Below, one piece after another: positions 8,180-22,711 of a stretch of 64,000 nucleotides of DNA; position 1 is the stretch's first letter; each line of letters starts with the position of its first letter. The notes beneath the pieces are model-generated. The model was not told the DNA's origin. It ran no database searches and was given only the letters and a program-made list of their open reading frames with translations. The stretch comes from Anaspis maculata (lineage: Eukaryota > Arthropoda > Insecta > Coleoptera > Scraptiidae), in assembly GCA_949128115.1 (NCBI GenBank), contig OX421968.1, positions 53,895,423-53,959,422 of the forward strand, in the 5' to 3' direction. The position numbers and the translations under genes were made by a program.

Positions 8180-8435
8180 TAACTGGGAAATGGACCATGG
8201 AAGACAAGAACTGATGGATGCTTTCGATTGCTATTACCATGTCTAACAATTTGAAACCGTTTTCGAATCGATCGGACAAAGTCGAGGTTGTCCACAATTT
8301 TTCTTGCAAGACTATAGCAAGGCAATATTTTGAAATTTTGAATTTTCGACTTTATGCGATGACAGAGTTGTATCGTCATTGCTTTGAAATTACGTGAACA
8401 CCAGAATGTCCCTGCGTGAGTATTTACCATTAAAA
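8126..8435 (+). repeat. edge monomer (310 bp, GTTGTCC variant)
   Basis: The leftmost monomer has a distinctive combination: GAGGTTGTCCACAATTTTTCTTGCAAGAC in place of the common GTTTTCC and T8 run, CGACTTTATGCG instead of CGATTTAATGCG, and AACACCAGAATG near its end. The same combination recurs deep inside the array (monomers at about 24940-25249 and 29291-29600), so the edge unit is not a simple degenerate end copy. The next unit (8436-8740, 305 bp) has a 5-base deletion in the indel region. Confidence 0.85.
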
Positions 8436-10282
8436 ATGAATGTTTGACAAATCATTAACAAAGACGTCCTCTCCATGGACAAGTGTCAATAACTGGGAAA
8501 TGGACCATGGAAGACAAGAACTGATGGATGCTTTCGATTGCTATTACCATGTCTAACAATTTGAAACCGTTTTCGAATCGATCGGACAAAGTCGAGGTTT
8601 TCCACAATTTTTCTTGCTATAGCAAGGCAATATTTTGAAATTTTGAATTTTCGACTTTATGCGATGACAGAGTTGTATCGTCATTGCTTTGAAATTACGT
8701 GAACACCAGAATGTCCCTGCGTGAGTATTTACCATTAAAAATGAATGTTTGACAAATCATTAACAAAGACGTCCTCTCCATGGACAAGTGTCAATAACTT
8801 GGAAATGGACCATGGAAGACAAGAACTGATGGATGCTTTCAATATCTATTACCATGTCTAACAATTTGAAACCGTTTTCGAATCGATCGGACAAAGTCGA
8901 AGTTTTCCACAATTTTTTTTGCAAGGCTATAGCAAGGCAAGATTTTGAAATTTTGAATTTTCGATTTAATGCGATGACAGAGTTGTATCGTCATTGCTTT
9001 GAAATTACGTGAACAGCAAAATGTCCCTGCGTGAGTATTAACCATTAAAAATGAATGTTTGACAAATCATTAACAAAGACGTCCTCTCCATGGACAAGTG
9101 TCAATAACTGGGAAATGGACCATGGAAGACAAGAACTGATGGATGCTTTCGATTGCTATTACCATGTCTAACAATTTGAAACCGTTTTCGAATCGATCGG
9201 ACAAAGTCGAAGTTTTCCACAATTTTTTTTGCAAGGCAAGATTTTGAAATTTTGAATTTTCGATTTAATGCGATGACAGAGTTGTATAGTCATTGCTTTG
9301 AAATTACGTGAACAGCAAAATGTCCCTGCGTGAGTATTAACCATTAAAAATGAATGTTTGACAAATCATTAACAAAGACGTCCTCTCCATGGACAAGTGT
9401 CAATACCTGGGAAATGGACCATGGAAGACAAGAACTGATGGATGCTTTCGATTGCTATTACCATGTCTAACAATTTGAAACCGTTTTCGAATCGATCGGA
9501 CAAAGTCGAGGGTTTCCACAATTTTTTTTGCAAGACAATAGCATAATAAATATAGCAAGGCAATATTTTGAAATTTTGAATTTTCGATTGTATGCGATGA
9601 CAGAGTTGTATCGTCATTGCTTTGAAATTACGTGAACAGCAAAATGTCCCTGCGTGAGTATTAACCATTAAAAATGAATGTTTGACAAATCATTAACAAA
9701 GACGTCCTCTCCATGGAAAAGTGTCAATAACTGGGAAATGGACCATGGAAGACAAGAACTGATGGATGCTTTCGATTGCTATTACCATGTCTAACAATTT
9801 GAAACCGTTTTCGAATCGATCGGACAAAGTCGAAGTTTTCCACAATTTTTTTTGCAAGGCAAGATTTTGAAATTTTGAATTTTCGATTTAATGCGATGAC
9901 AGAGTTGTATAGTCATTGCTTTGAAATTACGTGAACAGCAAAATGTCCCTGCGTGAGTATTAACCATTAAAAATGAATGTTTGACAAATCATTAACAAAG
10001 ACGTCCTCTCCATGGACAAGTGTCAATACCTGGGAAATGGACCATGGAAGACAAGGACTGATGGATGCTTTCGATTGCTATTACCATGTCTAACAATTTG
10101 AAACCGTTTTCGAATCGATCGGACAAAGTCGAGGTTTTCCACAATTTTTTTTGCAAGGCTATAGCAAGGCAAGATTTTGAAATTTTGAATTTTCGATTTA
10201 ATGCGATGACAGAGTTGTATCGTCATTGCTTTGAAATTACGTGAACAGCAAAATGTCCCTGCGTGAGTATTAACCATTAAAA

Positions 10283-13084
10283 ATGAATGTTTGACAAATC
10301 ATTAACAAAGACGTCCTCTCCATGGACAAGTGTCAATAACTGGGAAATGGACCATGGAAGACAAGAACTGATGGATGCTTTCGATTGCTATTACCATGTC
10401 TAACAATTTGAAACCGTTTTCGAATCGATCGGACAAAGTCGAAGTTTTCCACAATTTTTTTTGCAAGGCAAGATTTTGAAATTTTGAATTTTCGATTTAA
10501 TGCGATGACAGAGTTGTATAGTCATTGCTTTGAAATTACGTGAACAGCAAAATGTCCCTGCGTGAGTATTAACCATTAAAAATGAATGTTTGACAAATCA
10601 TTAACAAAGACGTCCTCTCCATGGACAAGTGTCAATACCTGGGAAATGGACCATGGAAGACAAGAACTGATGGATGCTTTCGATTGCTATTACCATGTCT
10701 AACAATTTGAAACCGTTTTCGAATCGATCGGACAAAGTCGAGGGTTTCCACAATTTTTTTTGCAAGACAATAGCATAATAAATATAGCAAGGCAATATTT
10801 TGAAATTTTGAATTTTCGATTGTATGCGATGACAGAGTTGTATCGTCATTGCTTTGAAATTACGTGAACAGCAAAATGTCCCTGCGTGAGTATTAACCAT
10901 TAAAAATGAATGTTTGACAAATCATTAACAAAGACGTCCTCTCCATGGACAAGTGTCAATACCTGGGAAATGGACCATGGAAGACAAGAACTGATGGATG
11001 CTTTCGATTGCTATTACCATGTCTAACAATTTGAAACCGTTTTCGAATCGATCGGACAAAGTCGAGGTTTTCCACAATTTTTTTTGCAAGGCTATAGCAA
11101 GGCAATATTTTGAAATTTTGAATTTTCGATTTAATGCGATGACAGAGTTGTATCGTCATTGCTTTGAAATTACGTGAACAGCAAAATGTCCCTGCGTGAG
11201 TATTAACCATTAAAAATGAATGTTTGACAAATCATTAACAAAGACGTCCTCTCCATGGACAAGTGTCAATAACTGGGAAATGGACCATGGAAGACAAGAA
11301 CTGATGGATGCTTTCGATTGCTATTACCATGTCTAACAATTTGAAACCGTTTTCGAATCGATCGGACAAAGTCGAAGTTTTCCACAATTTTTTTTGCAAG
11401 GCAAGATTTTGAAATTTTGAATTTTCGATTTAATGCGATGACAGAGTTGTATAGTCATTGCTTTGAAATTACGTGAACAGCAAAATGTCCCTGCGTGAGT
11501 ATTAACCATTAAAAATGAATGTTTGACAAATCATTAACAAAGACGTCCTCTCCATGGACAAGTGTCAATACCTGGGAAATGGACCATGGAAGACAAGAAC
11601 TGATGGATGCTTTCGATTGCTATTACCATGTCTAACAATTTGAAACCGTTTTCGAATCGATCGGACAAAGTCGAGGGTTTCCACAATTTTTTTTGCAAGA
11701 CAATAGCATAATAAATATAGCAAGGCAATATTTTGAAATTTTGAATTTTCGATTGTATGCGATGACAGAGTTGTATCGTCATTGCTTTGAAATTACGTGA
11801 ACAGCAAAATGTCCCTGCGTGAGTATTAACCATTAAAAATGAATGTTTGACAAATCATTAACAAAGACGTCCTCTCCATGGAAAAGTGTCAATAACTGGG
11901 AAATGGACCATGGAAGACAAGAACTGATGGATGCTTTCGATTGCTATTACCATGTCTAACAATTTGAAACCGTTTTCGAATCGATCGGACAAAGTCGAAG
12001 TTTTCCACAATTTTTTTTGCAAGGCAAGATTTTGAAATTTTGAATTTTCGATTTAATGCGATGACAGAGTTGTATAGTCATTGCTTTGAAATTACGTGAA
12101 CAGCAAAATGTCCCTGCGTGAGTATTAACCATTAAAAATGAATGTTTGACAAATCATTAACAAAGACGTCCTCTCCATGGACAAGTGTCAATACCTGGGA
12201 AATGGACCATGGAAGACAAGAACTGATGGATGCTTTCGATTGCTATTACCATGTCTAACAATTTGAAACCGTTTTCGAATCGATCGGACAAAGTCGAGGG
12301 TTTCCACAATTTTTTTTGCAAGACAATAGCATAATAAATATAGCAAGGCAATATTTTGAAATTTTGAATTTTCGATTGTATGCGATGACAGAGTTGTATC
12401 GTCATTGCTTTGAAATTACGTGAACAGCAAAATGTCCCTGCGTGAGTATTAACCATTAAAAATGAATGTTTGACAAATCATTAACAAAGACGTCCTCTCC
12501 ATGGACAAGTGTCAATAACTGGGAAATGGACCATGGAAGACAAGAACTGATGGATGCTTTCGATTGCTATTACCATGTCTAACAATTTGAAACCGTTTTC
12601 GAATCGATCGGACAAAGTCGAAGTTTTCCACAATTTTTTTTGCAAGGCAAGATTTTGAAATTTTGAATTTTCGATTTAATGCGATGACAGAGTTGTATAG
12701 TCATTGCTTTGAAATTACGTGAACAGCAAAATGTCCCTGCGTGAGTATTAACCATTAAAAATGAATGTTTGACAAATCATTAACAAAGACGTCCTCTCCA
12801 TGGACAAGTGTCAATACCTGGGAAATGGACCATGGAAGACAAGAACTGATGGATGCTTTCGATTGCTATTACCATGTCTAACAATTTGAAACCGTTTTCG
12901 AATCGATCGGACAAAGTCGAGGGTTTCCACAATTTTTTTTGCAAGACAATAGCATAATAAATATAGCAAGGCAATATTTTGAAATTTTGAATTTTCGATT
13001 GTATGCGATGACAGAGTTGTATCGTCATTGCTTTGAAATTACGTGAACAGCAAAATGTCCCTGCGTGAGTATTAACCATTAAAA
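10283..13084 (+). repeat. 933-bp trimer and 623-bp dimer higher-order units
   Basis: Monomer lengths here run 299, 324, 310, then 299, 324 repeated three times. This gives a 933-bp trimer at 10283-11215, then 623-bp dimers at 11216-11838, 11839-12461 and 12462-13084. In the 299-bp members, GTATAGTCATTGC replaces GTATCGTCATTGC consistently, so the dimers are real higher-order units and not length coincidences. Confidence 0.85.
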
Positions 13085-16000
13085 ATGAATGTTTGACAAA
13101 TCATTAACAAAGACGTCCTCTCCATGGACAAGTGTCAATACCTGGGAAATGGACCATGGAAGACAAGAACTGATGGATGCTTTCGATTGCTATTACCATG
13201 TCTAACAATTTGAAACCGTTTTCGAATCGATCGGACAAAGTCGAGGTTTTCCACAATTTTTTTTGCAAGGCTATAGCAAGGCAAGATTTTGAAATTTTGA
13301 ATTTTCGATTTTATGCGATGACAGAGTTGTATCGTCATTGCTTTGAAATTACGGGAACACCAGAATGTCCCTGCGTGAGTATTTACCATTAAAAATGAAT
13401 GTTTGACAAATCATTAACAAAGACGTCCTCTCCATGGACAAGTGTCAATAACTTGGAAATGGACCATGGAAGACAAGAACTGATGGATGCTTTCAATGTC
13501 TATTACCATGTCTAACAATTTGAAACCGTTTTCGAATCGATCGGACAAAGTCGAAGTTTTCCACAATTTTTTTTGCAAGGCTATAGCAAGGCAAGATTTT
13601 GAAATTTTGAATTTTCGATTTAATGCGATGACAGAGTTGTATCGTCATTGCTTTGAAATTACGTGAACAGCAAAATGTCCCTGCGTGAGTATTAACCATT
13701 AAAAATGAATGTTTGACAAATCATTAACAAAGACGTCCTCTCCATGGACAAGTGTCAATACCTGGGAAATGGACCATGGAAGACAAGAACTGATGGATGC
13801 TTTCGATTGCTATTACCATGTCTAACAATTTGAAACCGTTTTCGAATCGATCGGACAAAGTCGAGGGTTTCCACAATTTTTTTTGCAAGACAATAGCATA
13901 ATAAATATAGCAAGGCAATATTTTGAAATTTTGAATTTTCGATTTAATGCGATGACAGAGTTGTATAGTCATTGCTTTGAAATTACGTGAACAGCAAAAT
14001 GTCCCTGCGTGAGTATTAACCATTAAAAATGAATGTTTGACAAATCATTAACAAAGACGTCCTCTCCATGGACAAGTGTCAATACCTGGGAAATGGACCA
14101 TGGAAGACAAGAACTGATGGATGCTTTCGATTGCTATTACCATGTCTAACAATTTGAAACCGTTTTCGAATCGATCGGACAAAGTCGAGGTTTTCCACAA
14201 TTTTTTTTGCAAGGCTATAGCAAGGCAAGATTTTGAAATTTTGAATTTTCGATTTTATGCGATGACAGAGTTGTATCGTCATTGCTTTGAAATTACGGGA
14301 ACACCAGAATGTCCCTGCGTGAGTATTTACCATTAAAAATGAATGTTTGACAAATCATTAACAAAGACGTCCTCTCCATGGACAAGTGTCAATAACTTGG
14401 AAATGGACCATGGAAGACAAGAACTGATGGATGCTTTCAATATCTATTACCATGTCTAACAATTTGAAACCGTTTTCGAATCGATCGGACAAAGTCGAAG
14501 TTTTCCACAATTTTTTTCAAGGCTATAGCAAGGCAAGATTTTGAAATTTTGAATTTTCGATTTAATGCGATGACAGAGTTGTATAGTCATTGCTTTGAAA
14601 TTACGTGAACAGCAAAATGTCCCTGCGTGAGTATTAACCATTAAAAATGAATGTTTGACAAATCATTAACAAAGACGTCCTCTCCATGGACAAGTGTCAA
14701 TACCTGGGAAATGGACCATGGAAGACAAGAACTGATGGATGCTTTCGATTGCTATTACCATGTCTAACAATTTGAAACCGTTTTCGAATCGATCGGACAA
14801 AGTCGAAGTTTTCCACAATTTTTTTTGCAAGGCAAGATTTTGAAATTTTGAATTTTCGATTTAATGCGATGACAGAGTTGTATAGTCATTGCTTTGAAAT
14901 TACGTGAACAGCAAAATGTCCCTGCGTGAGTATTAACCATTAAAAATGAATGTTTGACAAATCATTAACAAAGACGTCCTCTCCATGGACAAGTGTCAAT
15001 ACCTGGGAAATGGACCATGGAAGACAAGAACTGATGGATGCTTTCGATTGCTATTACCATGTCTAACAATTTGAAACCGTTTTCGAATCGATCGGACAAA
15101 GTCGAGGTTTTCCACAATTTTTTTTGCAAGGCTATAGCAAGGCAAGATTTTGAAATTTTGAATTTTCGATTTTATGCGATGACAGAGTTGTATCGTCATT
15201 GCTTTGAAATTACGTGAACAGCAAAATGTCCCTGCGTGAGTATTAACCATTAAAAATGAATGTTTGACAAATCATTAACAAAGACGTCCTCTCCATGGAA
15301 AAGTGTCAATAACTGGGAAATGGACCATGGAAGACAAGAACTGATGGATGCTTTCGATTGCTATTACCATGTCTAACAATTTGAAACCGTTTTCGAATCG
15401 ATCGGACAAAGTCGAAGTTTTCCACAATTTTTTTTGCAAGGCAAGATTTTGAAATTTTGAATTTTCGATTTATTGCGATGACAGAGTTGTATAGTCATTG
15501 CTTTGAAATTACGTGAACAGCAAAATGTCCCTGCGTGAGTATTAACCATTAAAAATGAATGTTTGACAAATCATTAACAAAGACGTCCTCTCCATGGACA
15601 AGTGTCAATACCTGGGAAATGGACCATGGAAGACAAGAACTGATGGATGCTTTCGATTGCTATTACCATGTCTAACAATTTGAAACCGTTTTCGAATCGA
15701 TCGGACAAAGTCGAGGTTTTCCACAATTTTTTTTGCAAGGCTATAGCAAGGCAAGATTTTGAAATTTTGAATTTTCGATTTTATGCGATGACAGAGTTGT
15801 ATCGTCATTGCTTTGAAATTACGGGAACACCAGAATGTCCCTGCGTGAGTATTTACCATTAAAAATGAATGTTTGACAAATCATTAACAAAGACGTCCTC
15901 TCCATGGACAAGTGTCAATAACTTGGAAATGGACCATGGAAGACAAGAACTGATGGATGCTTTCAATATCTATTACCATGTCTAACAATTTGAAACCGTT

Positions 16001-19000
16001 TTCGAATCGATCGGACAAAGTCGAAGTTTTCCACAATTTTTTTTGCAAGGCTATATATAGCAAGGCAAGATTTTGAAATTTTGAATTTTCGATTTAATGC
16101 GATGACAGAGTTGTATCGTCATTGCTTTGAAATTACGTGAACAGCAAAATGTCCCTGCGTGAGTATTAACCATTAAAAATGAATGTTTGACAAATCATTA
16201 ACAAAGACGTCCTCTCCATGGACAAGTGTCAATACCTGGGAAATGGACCATGGAAGACAAGAACTGATGGATGCTTTCGATTGCTATTACCATGTCTAAC
16301 AATTTGAAACCGTTTTCGAATCGATCGGACAAAGTCGAAGTTTTCCACAATTTTTTTTGCAAGGCAAGATTTTGAAATTTTGAATTTTCGATTTAATGCG
16401 ATGACAGAGTTGTATAGTCATTGCTTTGAAATTACGTGAACAGCAAAATGTCCCTGCGTGAGTATTAACCATTAAAAATGAATGTTTGACAAATCATTAA
16501 CAAAGACGTCCTCTCCATGGACAAGTGTCAATACCTGGGAAATGGACCATGGAAGACAAGAACTGATGGATGCTTTCGATTGCTATTACCATGTCTAACA
16601 ATTTGAAACCGTTTTCGAATCGATCGGACAAAGTCGAGGTTTTCCACAATTTTTTTTGCAAGGCTATAGCAAGGCAAGATTTTGAAATTTTGAATTTTCG
16701 ATTTAATGCGATGACAGAGTTGTATCGTCATTGCTTTGAAATTACGTGAACAGCAAAATGTCCTTGCGTGAGTATTAACCATTAAAAATGAATGTTTGAC
16801 AAATCATTAACAAAGACGTCCTCTCCATGGACAAGTGTCAATACCTGGGAAATGGACCATGGAAGACAAGAACTGATGGATGCTTTCAATATCTATTACC
16901 ATGTCTAACAATTTGAAACCGTTTTCGAATCGATCGGACAAAGTCGAAGTTTTCCACAATTTTTTTTGCAAGGCTATAGCAAGGCAAGATTTTGAAATTT
17001 TGAATTTTCGATTTAATGCAATGACAGAGTTGTATCGTCATTGCTTTGAAATTACGTGAACAGCAAAATGTCCTTGCGTGAGTATTAACCATTAAAAATG
17101 AATGTTTGACAAATCATTAACAAAGACGTCCTCTCCATGGACAAGTGTCAATAACTGGGAAATGGACCATGGAAGACAAGAACTGATGGATGCTTTCAAT
17201 ATCTATTACCATGTCTAACAATTTGAAACCGTTTTCGAATCGATCGGACAAAGTCGAAGTTTTCCACAATTTTTTTTGCAAGGCTATAGCAAGGCAAGAT
17301 TTTGAAATTTTGAATTTTCGATTTTATGCGATGACAGAGTTGTATCGTCATTGCTTTGAAATTACGTGAACAGCAAAATGTCCCTGCGTGAGTATTAACC
17401 ATTAAAAATGAATGTTTGACAAATCATTAACAAAGACGTCCTCTCCATGGACAAGTGTCAATAACTGGGAAATGGACCATGGAAGACAAGAACTGATGGA
17501 TGCTTTCGATTGCTATTACCATGTCTAACAATTTGAAACCGTTTTCGAATCGATCGGACAAAGTCGAAGTTTTCCACAATTTTTTTTGCAAGGCAAGATT
17601 TTGAAATTTTGAATTTTCGATTTATTGCGATGACAGAGTTGTATAGTCATTGCTTTGAAATTACGTGAACAGCAAAATGTCCCTGCGTGAGTATTAACCA
17701 TTAAAAATGAATGTTTGACAAATCATTAACAAAGACGTCCTCTCCATGGAAAAGTGTCAATAACTGGGAAATGGACCATGGAAGACAAGAACTGATGGAT
17801 GCTTTCGATTGCTATTACCATGTCTAACAATTTGAAACCGTTTTCGAATCGATCGGACAAAGTCGAAGTTTTCCACAATTTTTTTTGCAAGGCAAGATTT
17901 TGAAATTTTGAATTTTCGATTTATTGCGATGACAGAGTTGTATAGTCATTGCTTTGAAATTACGTGAACAGCAAAATGTCCCTGCGTGAGTATTAACCAT
18001 TAAAAATGAATGTTTGACAAATCATTAACAAAGACGTCCTCTCCATGGACAAGTGTCAATACCTGGGAAATGGACCATGGAAGACAAGAACTGATGGATG
18101 CTTTCGATTGCTATTACCATGTCTAACAATTTGAAACCGTTTTCGAATCGATCGGACAAAGTCGAGGTTTTCCACAATTTTTTTTGCAAGGCTATAGCAA
18201 GGCAAGATTTTGAAATTTTGAATTTTCGATTTTATGCGATGACAGAGTTGTATCGTCATTGCTTTGAAATTACGGGAACACCAGAATGTCCCTGCGTGAG
18301 TATTTACCATTAAAAATGAATGTTTGACAAATCATTAACAAAGACGTCCTCTCCATGGACAAGTGTCAATAACTTGGAAATGGACCATGGAAGACAAGAA
18401 CTGATGGATGCTTTCAATATCTATTACCATGTCTAACAATTTGAAACCGTTTTCGAATCGATCGGACAAAGTCGAAGTTTTCCACAATTTTTTTTGCAAG
18501 GCTATATATAGCAAGGCAAGATTTTGAAATTTTGAATTTTCGATTTAATGCGATGACAGAGTTGTATCGTCATTGCTTTGAAATTACGTGAACAGCAAAA
18601 TGTCCTTGCGTGAGTATTAACCATTAAAAATGAATGTTTGACAAATCATTAACAAAGACGTCCTCTCCATGGACAAGTGTCAATACCTGGGAAATGGACC
18701 ATGGAAGACAAGAACTGATGGATGCTTTCAATATCTATTACCATGTCTAACAATTTGAAACCGTTTTCGAATCGATCGGACAAAGTCGAAGTTTTCCACA
18801 ATTTTTTTTGCAAGGCTATAGCAAGGCAAGATTTTGAAATTTTGAATTTTCGATTTAATGCGATGACAGAGTTGTATCGTCATTGCTTTGAAATTACGTG
18901 AACAGCAAAATGTCCTTGCGTGAGTATTAACCATTAAAAATGAATGTTTGACAAATCATTAACAAAGACGTCCTCTCCATGGACAAGTGTCAATACCTGG

Positions 19001-19559
19001 GAAATGGACCATGGAAGACAAGAACTGATGGATGCTTTCAATATCTATTACCATGTCTAACAATTTGAAACCGTTTTCGAATCGATCGGACAAAGTCGAA
19101 GTTTTCCACAATTTTTTTTGCAAGGCTATAGCAAGGCAAGATTTTGAAATTTTGAATTTTCGATTTAATGCAATGACAGAGTTGTATCGTCATTGCTTTG
19201 AAATTACGTGAACAGCAAAATGTCCTTGCGTGAGTATTAACCATTAAAAATGAATGTTTGACAAATCATTAACAAAGACGTCCTCTCCATGGACAAGTGT
19301 CAATAACTGGGAAATGGACCATGGAAGACAAGAACTGATGGATGCTTTCAATATCTATTACCATGTCTAACAATTTGAAACCGTTTTCGAATCGATCGGA
19401 CAAAGTCGAAGTTTTCCACAATTTTTTTTGCAAGGCTATAGCAAGGCAAGATTTTGAAATTTTGAATTTTCGATTGTATGCGATGACAGAGTTGTATCGT
19501 CATTGCTTTGAAATTACGTGAACAGCAAAATGTCCCTGCGTGAGTATTAACCATTAAAA

Positions 19560-22500
19560 ATGAATGTTTGACAAATCATTAACAAAGACGTCCTCTCCAT
19601 GGAAAAGTGTCAATAACTGGGAAATGGACCATGGAAGACAAGAACTGATGGATGCTTTCGATTGCTATTACCATGTCTAACAATTTGAAACCGTTTTCGA
19701 ATCGATCGGACAAAGTCGAGGGTTTCCACAATTTTTTTTGCAAGACAATAGCATAATAAATATAGCAAGGCAATATTTTGAAATTTTGAATTTTCGATTG
19801 TATGCAATGACAGAGTTGTATCGTCATTGCTTTGAAATTACGTGAACAGCAAAATGTCCCTGCGTGAGTATTAACCATTAAAAATGAATGTTTGACAAAT
19901 CATTAACAAAGACGTCCTCTCCATGGAAAAGTGTCAATAACTGGGAAATGGACCATGGAAGACAAGAACTGGTGGATGCTTTCGATTGCTATTACCATGT
20001 CTAACAATTTGAAACCGTTTTCGAATCGATCGGACAAAGTCGAGGGTTTCCACAATTTTTTTTGCAAGACAATAGCATAATAAATATAGCAAGGCAATAT
20101 TTTGAAATTTTGAATTTTCGATTGTATGCGATGACAGAGTTGTATCGTCATTGCTTTGAAATTACGTGAACAGCAAAATGTCCCTGCGTGAGTATTAACC
20201 ATTAAAAATGAATGTTTGACAAATCATTAACAAAGACGTCCTCTCCATGGAAAAGTGTCAATAACTGGGAAATGGACCATGGAAGACAAGAACTGATGGA
20301 TGCTTTCGATTGCTATTACCATGTCTAACAATTTGAAACCGTTTTCGAATCGATCGGACAAAGTCGAAGTTTTCCACAATTTTTTTTGCAAGGCAAGGCA
20401 AGATTTTGAAATTTTGAATTTTCGATTTAATGCAATGACAGAGTTGTATCGTCATTGCTTTGAAATTACGTGAACAGCAAAATGTCCTTGCGTGAGTATT
20501 AACCATTAAAAATGAATGTTTGACAAATCATTAACAAAGACGTCCTCTCCATGGACAAGTGTCAATAACTGGGAAATGGACCATGGAAGACAAGAACTGA
20601 TGGATGCTTTCGATTGCTATTACCATGTCTAACAATTTGAAACCGTTTTCGAATCGATCGGACAAAGTCGAAGTTTTCCACAATTTTTTTTGCAAGGCAA
20701 GATTTTGAAATTTTGAATTTTCGATTTAATGCGATGACAGAGTTGTATAGTCATTGCTTTGAAATTACGTGAACAGCAAAATGTCCCTGCGTGAGTATTA
20801 ACCATTAAAAATGAATGTTTGACAAATCATTAACAAAGACGTCCTCTCCATGGACAAGTGTCAATACCTGGGAAATGGACCATGGAAGACAAGAACTGAT
20901 GGATGCTTTCGATTGCTATTACCATGTCTAACAATTTGGAACCGTTTTCGAATCGATCGGACAAAGTCGAGGGTTTCCACAATTTTTTTTTGCAAGACAA
21001 TAGCATAATAAATATAGCAAGGCAATATTTTGAAATTTTGAATTTTCGATTGTATGCGATGACAGAGTTGTATCGTCATTGCTTTGAAATATCGTGAACA
21101 GCAAAATGTCCCTGCGTGAGTATTAACCATTAAAAATGAATGTTTGACAAATCATTAACAAAGACGTCCTCTCCATGGAAAAGTGTCAATAACTGGGAAA
21201 TGGACCATGGAAGACAAGAACTGATGGATGCTTTCGATTGCTATTACCATGTCTAACAATTTGAAACCGTTTTCGAATCGATCGGACAAAGTCGAGGGTT
21301 TCCACAATTTTTTTTGCAAGACAATAGCATAATAAATATAGCAAGGCAATATTTTGAAATTTTGAATTTTCGATTGTATGCGATGACAGAGTTGTATCGT
21401 CATTGCTTTGAAATATCGTGAACAGCAAAATGTCCCTGCGTGAGTATTAACCATTAAAAATGAATGTTTGACAAATCATTAACAAAGACGTCCTCTCCAT
21501 GGAAAAGTGTCAATAACTGGGAAATGGACCATGGAAGACAAGAACTGGTGGATGCTTTCGATTGCTATTACCATGTCTAACAATTTGAAACCGTTTTCGA
21601 ATCGATCGGACAAAGTCGAGGGTTTCCACAATTTTTTTTGCAAGACAATAGCATAATAAATATAGCAAGGCAATATTTTGAAATTTTGAATTTTCGATTG
21701 TATGCGATGACAGAGTTGTATCGTCATTGCTTTGAAATTACGTGAACAGCAAAATGTCCCTGCGTGAGTATTAACCATTAAAAATGAATGTTTGACAAAT
21801 CATTAACAAAGACGTCCTCTCCATGGAAAAGTGTCAATAACTGGGAAATGGACCATGGAAGACAAGAACTGATGGATGCTTTCGATTGCTATTACCATGT
21901 CTAACAATTTGAAACCGTTTTCGAATCGATCGGACAAAGTCGAAGTTTTCCACAATTTTTTTTGCAAGGCAAGGCAAGATTTTGAAATTTTGAATTTTCG
22001 ATTTGATGCAATGACAGAGTTGTATCGTCATTGCTTTGAAATTACGTGAACAGCAAAATGTCCTTGCGTGAGTATTAACCATTAAAAATGAATGTTTGAC
22101 AAATCATTAACAAAGACGTCCTCTCCATGGACAAGTGTCAATAACTGGGAAATGGACCATGGAAGACAAGAACTGATGGATGCTTTCGATTGCTATTACC
22201 ATGTCTAACAATTTGAAACCGTTTTCGAATCGATCGGACAAAGTCGAAGTTTTCCACAATTTTTTTTGCAAGGCAAGATTTTGAAATTTTGAATTTTCGA
22301 TTTAATGCGATGACAGAGTTGTATAGTCATTGCTTTGAAATTACGTGAACAGCAAAATGTCCCTGCGTGAGTATTAACCATTAAAAATGAATGTTTGACA
22401 AATCATTAACAAAGACGTCCTCTCCATGGACAAGTGTCAATACCTGGGAAATGGACCATGGAAGACAAGAACTGATGGATGCTTTCGATTGCTATTACCA

Positions 22501-22711
22501 TGTCTAACAATTTGGAACCGTTTTCGAATCGATCGGACAAAGTCGAGGGTTTCCACAATTTTTTTTTGCAAGACAATAGCATAATAAATATAGCAAGGCA
22601 ATATTTTGAAATTTTGAATTTTCGATTGTATGCGATGACAGAGTTGTATCGTCATTGCTTTGAAATATCGTGAACAGCAAAATGTCCCTGCGTGAGTATT
22701 AACCATTAAAA
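19560..22711 (+). repeat. 1,576-bp pentamer, two tandem copies
   Basis: Units of 324, 324, 304, 299 and 325 bp occupy 19560-21135 and repeat at 21136-22711. Private variants shared at the same offset include GAACTGGTGGATG (19969 and 21545), AATTTGGAACCG with a T9 run (about 20934 and 22510), and the 304-bp unit with GCAAGGCAAGGCAAG. A third copy begins at 22712 but diverges after the first unit. Confidence 0.88.

Noticed and set aside
8201..8235. Hammerhead ribozyme in the satellite (ACTGATGGATGC)
   Set aside because: The core needs CUGANGA and a matching GAAA after a stem. Here the last core base is G (CTGATGG), no stem follows, and no GAAA is placed correctly. The minus strand has no core match.
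8259..8272. tRNA-type B box (TTTTCGAATCG) suggesting a SINE-derived monomer
   Set aside because: It matches the B box GGTTCGAATCC at only 8 of 11 bases, no A box is found at the right distance upstream, and there is no tRNA-like fold.
8320..8350. Helically phased A/T tracts (curved DNA) in GAAATTTTGAATTTTCGATTT
   Set aside because: T runs are spaced about 6-8 bases apart rather than about 10.5, so regular curvature is not supported by eye.
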